Shown here one piece after another: positions 15,413 through 22,680 of a stretch of DNA of 22,704 nt; within the stretch, counting starts at the first letter, position 1; each line of letters starts with the position of its first letter. A program made the translations under genes and the position numbers. A model generated the notes under the pieces. It saw only the letters and a list, made by a program, of their open reading frames with translations. It made no database searches and had not been told where the DNA came from. Origin of the DNA: Verrucomicrobia bacterium UBA4286. GTDB lineage: Bacteria; Verrucomicrobiota; Kiritimatiellia; RFP12; UBA1067. Location of the stretch: contig DGVK01000039.1 of assembly GCA_002395905.1 (NCBI GenBank), forward strand, positions 1-22,704, given 5' to 3'.

Positions 15413-15424
15413 GGTCCCACTCGT

Positions 15425-17866
15425 TCAAGAATTAGCAGCGTCCTGCGCCGGCGGACGGAAGAAGCGCTCCGCCAGGCGCACCAGCTCCATCGCATTACGT
15501 GAATAGAAATCTGCGCCGATCTTCGCGGCGTAGTCGGCTGTAAGCACCGCGCCGCCGACTGCCACCTTGCACCCCGGCAGCTGCTCGTGCAGAAGCTTGA
15601 CCGTCGCCTCCATGTTGCAAACCGTGGTCGTCATGAGCGCCGAGAGCCCCACGAGGCGGGCGTTCTCGCGCCGCGCGGCGGCGAGCACTTTCTCCGGCGG
15701 GACGTCACGACCGAGATCGACAACTCTGAAACCGTAGTTCTCGAGAAGCGCGCGGCATATGTTTTTCCCGATGTCGTGAATGTCATCCTTCACAGTGGCG
15801 AGCACGACAGTCCCTTTCGTCGCGCCGCCGCCGCTCGCAGGCATCGCCGTGCGCACGGCGTCAAACGCGGCGCCGGCGGCCTCGGCGGACATCAAAAGCT
15901 GCGGCAGGAAAACACGCCCCGCCTCAAACCCAGCGCCCACCGTCTCCAGCGCGGGAACGATCGAGCGGTCGATGACGTGCAGCGGCTCGCTGCCTGTCGC
16001 AAGCGCCTCCCTCGCGGCTGCGGCGGCATCGGCCTTGAGTCCGCGCCGTATCGCACATGCGAGCGCATCCTGCGACGGCTCTGCGGCGGCGGCGGGCGCG
16101 GGCCGCGCGACGGCGCCGGTCTTGATCTCGGCGGACGGCGCAAAGGCGATCCAGTCGTTGCATGACAAATCGCGGCCCGTGAGCGCGCGGTATGCGCGAT
16201 AGGCCTGCATCATATCAGGCGCCAGCGGATTCACAATTCCCGCCGAGAGTCCGTTGGCGAGAGCCATCGTGTAAAAGGAGGCGTTGAGCAGCGCACGGGC
16301 CGGCAGGCCGAAAGAGATGTTCGACACGCCGAGACACGTTCTGCAGCCCAGTTCGTCGCGAACTCTTCGCAGGGAATCGAGAATGACATTCGCGCTTGAA
16401 GCATCGGCGCTCACCGCCATGCAAAGCACATCGACGACAAACGACGCGGGGGATAGACCGAACTCCGCGCCTCTTGCAAGAATCCTCCTCGCGACCGCGA
16501 GCCTGCCCTCGGCCGTGGGCGGGATGCCGTCTTCATCGAGCGTGAGTGCAACGACAACACCGCCGTACTTTGCGACAAGCGGAAACACCGCGTCCATCGA
16601 CTCGCGTTTCCCGTTTACAGAGTTGACAAGCGCGATGCCGTTGTAGTGGCGCAGGGCGCGCTCCAGCGCCGCAGGGTTTGACGTGTCGATCTGGAGCGGC
16701 AGGTCGCATACGCTCTGGACGGACCGTACCGTGGCGTCGAGTATGGCGGCTTCGTCAATTCCCGGCACACCTGTGTTCACGTCCAGCACATGCGCGCCAG
16801 CCTCCGTCTGGGCGACCGCCTCGCGCAGAACATATGCAGTGTCATCATTGACCAGTGCTTCCCTTAGGCGCTTTTTTCCGGTCGGGTTGATGCGCTCGCC
16901 GATGATGATCGTGTCGTCGAAGGGGATTTCAAGCGCGCGCGAGCCGGATGTAACCGTGGAGGCGGCCCTGCACGAGGACCTCTCTGCACGGCTCGCGCGA
17001 CATGCCGCGTTCTTGAGCCGCGCCGCGACAGCGGCGATGTGCGCGGGCGTCGTCCCGCAGCAGCCGCCCGCTATAGACGCGCCCGCGTCCACGAGCGCGG
17101 CTACGCCGTCGGCAAACTCCTCGGGATCGACGGAGAATACCGTGCGCCCGTCGACGACCTTTGGGAGACCTGCGTTTGGCTTCACGGCGATTGGCAGAGA
17201 CGTCATCCCGGCGAGGCGTCGCACAAACGGCAGCATTTTCTCCGGACCGAACCCGCAGTTGAGGCCGAGCGCATCGACCCGCAGTCCCGACAGCAGCGCG
17301 GCGACGCATTCAATATTCGCGCCGGTGAGAAGCTTGCCGTCCTCTCCAAGAGCTACAGTGGCTAGAACAGGGAGAGACGAATTCTCCTTCGCTGCGAGGA
17401 CCGCCGCCTTCAGTTCATAGAGATCGCCCATGGTTTCGATCGCGATGAGATCCGCGCCGGCCTTGACGCCGACGGCTATCTGCGCGGCAAAGGCGTCATA
17501 CGCCGCGTCGAACTCGAAATCCCCCGCCGGTTTGAGAAGCCGTCCTGTAGGCCCAACGTCAAGCGCCACGGCGGCGCCGTGCGGCGACGAGGCGGCGGCT
17601 TCGCGCGCAAGCGCAACGCCTGCGGCGACGACGTCCTCCAGCGGCGGGTCGGCGTGGTATTTCGCCGGATTTGCGCCGAACGTATTGGCGTATACAATCC
17701 TGGCGCCGGCGTCGATGTAAGCGGCATGGACGGCGAGGATGTCGCCCAGGCGCGAGAGATTCCAGGTCTCGGGCGTGTCACCGGGCAGGAGTCCTCTTGC
17801 CTGGAGCTGCGTGCCCATCGCGCCATCGAGTATGACAGGTCCGTCACATAAAAAGTCTTTGCCCAT
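15425..17866 (-). CDS. metH: B12-dependent methionine synthase, short form lacking the activation domain
   Basis: Transfers the methyl group of methyltetrahydrofolate to homocysteine through methylcobalamin. The 813-residue protein has four parts. The homocysteine-binding barrel comes first (about 1-290), with zinc ligands C204 (LNCGFGP) and C269/C270 (GGCCGTTP). The pterin-binding barrel follows (about 315-575), with IGERINPTGKKR and LDVNTGVPGIDE. A helical cap (about 595-675) and the cobalamin-binding Rossmann domain (about 685-800) complete it, the latter with DIHDIG, where His697 is the lower cobalt ligand. It ends there. Full-length E. coli MetH is about 1,227 residues and continues into the SAM-dependent reactivation domain, which here is the separate upstream gene. 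The ATG lies 3 nt after that gene's stop, with AAAGGA overlapping it. Confidence 0.95.
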   Translation of the reverse strand: MGKDFLCDGPVILDGAMGTQLQARGLLPGDTPETWNLSRLGDILAVHAAYIDAGARIVYANTFGANPAKYHADPPLEDVVAAGVALAREAAASSPHGAAVALDVGPTGRLLKPAGDFEFDAAYDAFAAQIAVGVKAGADLIAIETMGDLYELKAAVLAAKENSSLPVLATVALGEDGKLLTGANIECVAALLSGLRVDALGLNCGFGPEKMLPFVRRLAGMTSLPIAVKPNAGLPKVVDGRTVFSVDPEEFADGVAALVDAGASIAGGCCGTTPAHIAAVAARLKNAACRASRAERSSCRAASTVTSGSRALEIPFDDTIIIGERINPTGKKRLREALVNDDTAYVLREAVAQTEAGAHVLDVNTGVPGIDEAAILDATVRSVQSVCDLPLQIDTSNPAALERALRHYNGIALVNSVNGKRESMDAVFPLVAKYGGVVVALTLDEDGIPPTAEGRLAVARRILARGAEFGLSPASFVVDVLCMAVSADASSANVILDSLRRVRDELGCRTCLGVSNISFGLPARALLNASFYTMALANGLSAGIVNPLAPDMMQAYRAYRALTGRDLSCNDWIAFAPSAEIKTGAVARPAPAAAAEPSQDALACAIRRGLKADAAAAAREALATGSEPLHVIDRSIVPALETVGAGFEAGRVFLPQLLMSAEAAGAAFDAVRTAMPASGGGATKGTVVLATVKDDIHDIGKNICRALLENYGFRVVDLGRDVPPEKVLAAARRENARLVGLSALMTTTVCNMEATVKLLHEQLPGCKVAVGGAVLTADYAAKIGADFYSRNAMELVRLAERFFRPPAQDAANS

Positions 17867-17869
17867 ATT

Positions 17870-18439
17870 TCAATCCTTTCTTACGCCGATCACCGCACTG
17901 ACCGACTTGGAGGGAACCATGAGAAGCGAGTCCGTAAGCGAAACGCCGGCCTTGAGCGGCGCGTCGACAAGAGCGAGAAGCGGCCGTTGCGCCTCGAGAG
18001 GGAAAGAGCCGTAGCCGGGCGAGTAGCGCGACACGAGCGATTCGCCGGGCGCGAGCTCGCGGCGGATGTCATCCTCCATCGCGTCCATGACCTTTTCTAT
18101 CATCGCGGCGCCGACCGCCTGCACTATAAGCCCGTCGAGGCTGGACGTCACCGACACGCGTCTGTGGAATGAGTCGAAGGCGGCGCCTATTGTGCCGCAC
18201 GCGAGAAACGCCGCGCCGCACCCCGCCATGTGGTCGGCGAGAGTCCCGGTGATTTCAAGGCGCACGCCGCCCGACGTTATCGCGCCGTCTTCGACAGGAA
18301 AGCGCCGCCATGTGCAGACGGGTCGCGCCACAGCCAGCGCGCGGTCGCGAAGGGTGCTCACGCGCGCCGCGAGCTCGCCTTCGGGGAGCGTCGGCCCCAT
18401 CCGCATGTAACGCGCTATCTCACGCAGGCCGACGGTCAT
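17870..18439 (-). CDS. Methionine synthase activation-domain protein (stand-alone reactivator)
   Basis: In full-length MetH the C-terminal activation domain binds S-adenosylmethionine and flavodoxin to re-methylate oxidised cob(II)alamin. This 189-residue protein matches that domain: RYSPGYGSFPLEAQ (138-151) corresponds to the conserved SAM-binding segment, followed by GVSLTDSLLMVPSKSVSAVIG, the family end-motif. Stand-alone versions next to short MetH are known in Thermotoga. The ATG at 18439 overlaps the metF stop (ATGA) and metH begins 3 nt after its end, so all three should be made together. The frame extends further upstream inside metF, but that is a shadow. No flavodoxin gene is seen here, so the electron donor is unknown. 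Confidence 0.9.
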   Translation of the reverse strand: MTVGLREIARYMRMGPTLPEGELAARVSTLRDRALAVARPVCTWRRFPVEDGAITSGGVRLEITGTLADHMAGCGAAFLACGTIGAAFDSFHRRVSVTSSLDGLIVQAVGAAMIEKVMDAMEDDIRRELAPGESLVSRYSPGYGSFPLEAQRPLLALVDAPLKAGVSLTDSLLMVPSKSVSAVIGVRKD

Positions 18440-19293
18440 CTTGCGAGCATGCCGGAGAGATTGGACATTATGCGCTCGGCCACTTCGGGACGGTTCATCG
18501 TGTAAACGTGCACCGCATTCACGCCGTTCGCGAAAAGGTCGATGATCTGCTCGGTGGCATAGGCCACGCCGGCGTCCAGCATCGCGCGCTGATTCTCGCC
18601 GAAGCGGTCGACGATGGCCTTGAAACGGCTCGGCAGATACGTCCCAGAAAGGCGGCATATCCTGCTTATCTGGCGGGCGTTGGCGACAGGCATTATGCCT
18701 GCGATCACGGGGACGGTTATGCCGCCGTCGCGCAGCTTTGACAGATAGCGGTAGAAGACATTGTTGTCGAAGAACATCTGGGTCGTAACGAAATCCAGAC
18801 CGGCGTCAACCTTTTCGCGCAGATGGCGTATGTCGTCGGCGAGGTGGGCGCACTCGGGATGGCACTCGGGATAGCAGGCCCCGCCGAGGCAGAAACCTGA
18901 AGGCCGCAGAGCCTTCACCAGGTCTATCGCGTGAGGGAAGCACCCTGCGGACGGCGCGCCCTCGGGCTCATCGCCGCGAAGGCACAGGATGTTTTCCACA
19001 CCGGCCCTGCGCAGGAACCTCACCTCGTCGGCGAGGCTGTCGCGCGACGCATTGATGCAGGTGAGATGCGCGAGCGCAGGGACGCCGCATGCCTGCACGA
19101 GCGAGGCTATCTCGACCGTGTTGGCCTGTGCGCTTCCCGATGCGCCGTATGTGACCGACATAAACGACGGCTTCTGACGGGCCAGCCTCTCCACCGCCAG
19201 GCGCACCGGTTCGAACGGCGCGTCCTTGCGCGGAGGGAACACCTCGAACGAAACAGCAGGTTTACCCGAGGCAAGAATGTCTTTGATTTTCAT
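18436..19293 (-). CDS. metF: 5,10-methylenetetrahydrofolate reductase
   Basis: A flavoenzyme that reduces methylene-THF to methyl-THF, the methyl donor used by MetH next door. The 285-residue length is typical of bacterial MetF. Motifs: SFEVFPP with the catalytic Glu at 17, VTYGASGS (47-54), HLTC (76-79), LRGDEP with D108, CYPECHPE (140-147) and TTQMFFD (170-176). It is the first gene of metF - activator - metH, driven by a -10 box 11 nt before the ATG, so the leader is only about 5 nt with no room for a Shine-Dalgarno site, a cobalamin riboswitch or a SAM riboswitch. Homocysteine- or B12-responsive control, if any, must act through a protein at the promoter. Confidence 0.96.
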   Translation of the reverse strand: MKIKDILASGKPAVSFEVFPPRKDAPFEPVRLAVERLARQKPSFMSVTYGASGSAQANTVEIASLVQACGVPALAHLTCINASRDSLADEVRFLRRAGVENILCLRGDEPEGAPSAGCFPHAIDLVKALRPSGFCLGGACYPECHPECAHLADDIRHLREKVDAGLDFVTTQMFFDNNVFYRYLSKLRDGGITVPVIAGIMPVANARQISRICRLSGTYLPSRFKAIVDRFGENQRAMLDAGVAYATEQIIDLFANGVNAVHVYTMNRPEVAERIMSNLSGMLAR

Positions 19294-19304
19294 ACCGCCG
19301 TCAC

Positions 19305-19315
19305 ATTATACCATA
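19305..19315 (-). promoter_or_regulatory. Extended -10 promoter of metF-metH operon
   Basis: Minus-strand TATGGTATAAT. It forms the left part of a perfect inverted repeat with the promoter of the TonB receptor gene. No -35 consensus is seen. Confidence 0.72.
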
Positions 19316-19342
19316 TTTCGCGTCCGCACGGGCGCGGAGAAA

Positions 19343-19353
19343 TATGGTATAAT
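19343..19353 (+). promoter_or_regulatory. Extended -10 promoter of the TonB-receptor gene
   Basis: TATGGTATAAT on the plus strand, followed by about 27 nt to the ATG. The expected leader of roughly 21 nt holds GGAAAG as a ribosome-binding site and a five-codon open frame (ATGGAAAGATTGACATGA) whose stop overlaps the receptor start. Confidence 0.72.
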
Positions 19354-19380
19354 TCGTGCATCAGAAATGGAAAGATTGAC

Positions 19381-21318
19381 ATGAACAAAGTACTGTGTGC
19401 GGCGCTCGCCGCCTCGTCATTCTGCCTTGCGTCCACAAACGAGTGCGCAAGGCTGCCTACGGTAATAGTCTACGCGTCGCGGATAGACGACGCAAGAGAC
19501 AGTATGCCCGCTTCGGTCGCCGTGTTCGACGCCGATGAGATACAGTCTTCCGGCGCGCGCGACCTCGCCGACCTGCTGAGGAAGAAGTGTTGCGCCGACG
19601 TCCACTCGATGAACGGCAACCCGCTTCTCACGACGCTGTCGCTGCGGGGCTTCGGCGACAACGGCTTCGGACGTGTAAAGGTTGTGCTCGACGGCGAGGA
19701 GCTCAACAACGTCGACATGAACGCCCCGAATCTTACACGCATCCCGCTCGGAAGCATCCGCCGCCTTGAACTCGTGCGAGGGCCGAGCCCTGTCCTTTAC
19801 GGCGACGGCGCTGTCGGCGGCGTCGTGAACGTGCGAACCGATCCGCCGGACGGCGAGCGCAAGACCCGCCTCACCGCGCGCGCGGGCTCGCAGGCGACCT
19901 TCGGCGCCTCGCTCGACACACGCGGCGGCTTCGACGAGGACGGCATGACATACAGCGCCGCATACGACTATATGCAGAGCGACGGCTTCAGAAGCCGCAG
20001 CGCCTATGACATCCATTCTGTCAACGCCGGTGTGCGAAAGGATTTCGAGAACGGTTCGACCGCCGGCTTTAAGATCAACTACCAGAACGCGTTCTACGAG
20101 CTGCCCGGCTCTCTCTCTTTCGACCAGTGGCGCCACCGCCGCCGAGCCGCCCTCAACCGTGACGACTGGACGCGGCAGTGGAGCTGCGGCGTCGCCGCAG
20201 ACTCCATCATGAAGCTCGCCGAAGACAGGTGGCTCTACCTCGACGGCAGTTTCTCGCGTCAGTACCGCCACGCCAGAATGGCTGCGTGGGGAACAGACAC
20301 CGAATACGACAGCGCCAGCTTCGCGCTCTCGCCGCGGTATGTCGATGAAACGGATGTGTTCGACCTCGGCAGCAAGTTCACCGCAGGCGTGGACATACGC
20401 TTCGACGGCTACAAGGATGATCCTGTCGCGGCTGCGGCGCGGCGCTTCTCGCGCGGACGCTTTTCCGTCTTCGCCCAGGAGGAGCTGCACTTGACCGACG
20501 AACTGTCGATCGTTGCCGGCGCGAGGATAGAGCGCATTGAAAACCGCTGGCGGCGCTACGCAGGCATCCGCCGCCCGAAAAGCCACGACACCATGCTCGA
20601 CGCCGAGCTCGGCCTCGTCTACAGACCCTTGGACGGACTAAAGCTGTTCGCCAAGGGGACGAGATTTCACCGGTCGGCGTTCTGCGACGAGCTCAGCTGG
20701 ACACGCGACGGCTCGTTCCTCAAGCCCGAGACCGGCGAATCGCTCGACGCAGGATTGGAGTGGGAGTTCCTTGATGAGTTCAGTCTCGATGTCAACGGCT
20801 ACGCGATGCTTACGGACGACGAGATATTCTTCGACCCGGCGATTGCGCCTTTCGGCTACAACAGCAACAGCCCCTCACGAACCAGGCGCATCGGTTTTGA
20901 CGCCGGCTTCTCATGGACGCGCGACAAGGTTGCCGAGGCATCGGTGAGATACGGCTATGTGCACGCCGACTTCGCGAGCGGACGCTACCACGGCAACGAC
21001 GTGCCGTATGTGCCGTCCTCCAGGGTTCGCGCCGAACTTGGGTGGTGGGTTTTCTACGACCTTGAAATCAAGGGCGGCATGTCGTTCGTCTCGCGGCAGC
21101 GCGTCTCTGGCGACTTCGCGAACGAGGCGCGCCGGCTCCCGTCGTATACGCTGTTCGACATAGGCGCGTACTATTCGCCGTCATGGGCCGAAGGGTGGAA
21201 GGCCTCGCTTGTGGTGGACAACCTTTTCGACCGCGACTACTGCGAATACGCCGGCGTCGGCTACTGCTACCCGGCCTGCGGCAGAAGCTTCCTCTTCACC
21301 GTGAGCTACGAGTTCTAG
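19381..21318 (+). CDS. TonB-dependent outer-membrane receptor, BtuB-like in size and layout
   Basis: A 645-residue active-transport receptor of the outer membrane, energised by TonB-ExbBD. It has a signal peptide (about 1-19), then a TonB-box-like stretch TVIVYASR (27-34). The plug domain follows (about 40-155), with SLRGFGDNG, VVLDGEELN and the end-of-plug signature ELVRGPSPVLYGDGAVGGVVNV. A 22-strand-type barrel rich in aromatic and Gly/Asp turns ends in YEF. Start chosen at 19381 by the signal peptide and promoter; the frame is open further up inside metF. Length and plug order resemble BtuB and related vitamin or siderophore receptors. Being divergent from the B12-dependent metH operon makes cobalamin a reasonable guess, but nothing in the sequence proves the ligand, and no cobalamin riboswitch fits the short leader. 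Confidence 0.92.
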   Translation: MNKVLCAALAASSFCLASTNECARLPTVIVYASRIDDARDSMPASVAVFDADEIQSSGARDLADLLRKKCCADVHSMNGNPLLTTLSLRGFGDNGFGRVKVVLDGEELNNVDMNAPNLTRIPLGSIRRLELVRGPSPVLYGDGAVGGVVNVRTDPPDGERKTRLTARAGSQATFGASLDTRGGFDEDGMTYSAAYDYMQSDGFRSRSAYDIHSVNAGVRKDFENGSTAGFKINYQNAFYELPGSLSFDQWRHRRRAALNRDDWTRQWSCGVAADSIMKLAEDRWLYLDGSFSRQYRHARMAAWGTDTEYDSASFALSPRYVDETDVFDLGSKFTAGVDIRFDGYKDDPVAAAARRFSRGRFSVFAQEELHLTDELSIVAGARIERIENRWRRYAGIRRPKSHDTMLDAELGLVYRPLDGLKLFAKGTRFHRSAFCDELSWTRDGSFLKPETGESLDAGLEWEFLDEFSLDVNGYAMLTDDEIFFDPAIAPFGYNSNSPSRTRRIGFDAGFSWTRDKVAEASVRYGYVHADFASGRYHGNDVPYVPSSRVRAELGWWVFYDLEIKGGMSFVSRQRVSGDFANEARRLPSYTLFDIGAYYSPSWAEGWKASLVVDNLFDRDYCEYAGVGYCYPACGRSFLFTVSYEF

Positions 21319-21374
21319 CCCTGCGGCATGGTCGAGCGGGTAAAACGCCGCCTATCGTTCGAGTTTCGCCTTGG

Positions 21375-22670
21375 ATGAAGAGCATGAAGCCATCGTTCGC
21401 CAAAAGCGCCCTGCTCATGTTCTTGGCTCTTCGCGCCGGGGACTTCGTGAGCGTCGCGGCGGGCATGTGGTTCGTGCCGCGCTATGTCTCGGCGGACGAG
21501 ATCGGCGCGGTGCTGCCGCTTACATCTTTCGCCACGCTGCTGTCACTGCCTGTGTTCGCGCTTGCCATGGCCGTGATGCGCGAGACGGCGTGTCTCGCCG
21601 CCGACGGCGACCGTGGCAGGATAAAGTCTCTGCTTCGCGGCGTTTTCATCGCGACCGCCGTCGCGACGGCGGTCCTTGTCGCTTCGGTCTGGTCGCTTGT
21701 TCCTCGCTTCACTGCGGCGATGAACGTGCCGTCGCTTTCGGCCGGCGCGCTCGCCGCCGCCGCCGCGCTTCTCGGGTGCGCGGCGCCTGTCTACACCGAT
21801 GCACTGCAGTCTCTCAAGCGCTTCATTCCGCTCGCCTGCATCGAGGCCGGCGGCGCGGTCGCGCGCGCCGCCGTTCTCGTGCTAGCCATGCCGATCGTGC
21901 CGCTCGCCGGATATTTCGCGGGACAGGCCGCCCTGCCGCTTTTCAGGATAGGCGCGAGCGTCGCGGCTCTGCGCCGCGACCTGCGCGTCGCGTCCGCGCC
22001 GTACTGGAACCGCGCGGCGGCCGGACGTCTCGCGCTGGCGTTTCTTGCGATCCTGGCATACCAGGCGTTCCCGATGGCGGCCTCCCTCGTTGAACAGACT
22101 GTCCTGCGCACGTCTCTCGCCCAGGTCGACTCGGCGGGCTTTTACATGGCGTCGCGATTTTCCGACTTTCTCAACTACCTGACATATCCGCTTCTGCTGG
22201 TGATGTTCCCGTTTGCGGCCGAAAGCGCCAGGCGCGGCGGCTCGACGCATATGTTTGTGATCAAGTGCTCTGCCGTCACGCTCGCGGCGGCGGCGCTCGC
22301 GGCGGCGGCGTACGCGCGCTTCGGCGCGAACCTTCTCTCGCTCATGCCCCACGGCGCCGACTATGCCGACTACTCGCGCCTCATGCCTCTTCTCACGATT
22401 TCAACCGCGCTTACGGCGTGCCAGGTTTTTTACACCAATGCAGAGGTCTCCGCCGGACGCTTTTCGTTTCTCCTGTGGTTCGTGCCGCTGCATGCGGTCT
22501 ATCCTGCGGCGCTGCTCGCCGCCGCCCGCGTCCGCGCGCCGGGGCTGGACGGCATGGTATGGTGGTTCACCGCCGCGTCGACCGCGCGATTCCTCTTCGC
22601 GTCGGCCGCAGTCGCTATTTCTCGCGTGCGGCGCGCCAGTCTTTCATCGACATGCCTGTGCGCTGCTTGA
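21375..22670 (+). CDS. Multi-span membrane protein, polysaccharide/lipid flippase-like (MOP superfamily)
   Basis: A 431-residue, very hydrophobic protein with about 12 predicted spans. Its pattern resembles Wzx/MurJ-type exporters: an amphipathic start (SALLMFLALRAGDFVSVAAG), FVPRYVSADEIGAVLPL, a central VEQTVLRTSLAQVDSAGFYMASRFSD segment (in parts: AGFYMASRFSD) and regular helix pairs. Such proteins flip undecaprenyl-linked sugars. No glycosyltransferases are in the window to fix the substrate. ATG 21375 and ATG 21384 are both possible; neither has a good ribosome-binding site. The 56-nt gap after the TonB receptor allows co-transcription. Odd point: the last ~18 codons are antisense to an AraC-type fragment, so the C-terminus (RVRRASLSSTCLCAA) may not be ancestral. 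Confidence 0.75.
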   Translation: MKSMKPSFAKSALLMFLALRAGDFVSVAAGMWFVPRYVSADEIGAVLPLTSFATLLSLPVFALAMAVMRETACLAADGDRGRIKSLLRGVFIATAVATAVLVASVWSLVPRFTAAMNVPSLSAGALAAAAALLGCAAPVYTDALQSLKRFIPLACIEAGGAVARAAVLVLAMPIVPLAGYFAGQAALPLFRIGASVAALRRDLRVASAPYWNRAAAGRLALAFLAILAYQAFPMAASLVEQTVLRTSLAQVDSAGFYMASRFSDFLNYLTYPLLLVMFPFAAESARRGGSTHMFVIKCSAVTLAAAALAAAAYARFGANLLSLMPHGADYADYSRLMPLLTISTALTACQVFYTNAEVSAGRFSFLLWFVPLHAVYPAALLAAARVRAPGLDGMVWWFTAASTARFLFASAAVAISRVRRASLSSTCLCAA

Positions 22671-22680
22671 AATACTTCTC
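22615..22680 (-). pseudogene. C-terminal remnant of an AraC/XylS-family regulator
   Basis: Read on the minus strand, 22680 down to 22615 encodes KYFKQRTGMSMKDWR plus a few residues and a TAG stop. This matches the end of the AraC-type DNA-binding domain, where (Y)FxKxFKxxTGMSPxxWR closes the second helix-turn-helix. The frame meets a TGA at 22684-22686, inside the repeat element starting at 22681, so only 21 codons survive before the break. The rest of the gene may lie beyond the window, or be lost. The fragment lies antisense across the last codons of the flippase-like gene. Confidence 0.7.

Larger units (their letters stand above)
19305..19353. repeat. Perfect 15-bp inverted repeat made by two divergent promoters
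   Basis: ATTATACCATATTTC (19305-19319) and GAAATATGGTATAAT (19339-19353) are exact reverse complements around a 19-nt GC-rich centre. Each arm is an extended -10 plus 4 further bases, so the symmetry extends beyond the promoter consensus. Confidence 0.85.

Noticed and set aside
18931..19380. 150-codon upstream extension of the TonB-receptor frame
   Set aside because: It lies inside metF on the other strand and upstream of the receptor's promoter. The signal peptide starts at 19381.
19294..19380. Cobalamin or SAM riboswitch upstream of the metF operon or the TonB receptor
   Set aside because: The expected leaders are only about 5 and 21 nt, far too short for either riboswitch, and no conserved core sequence is seen.
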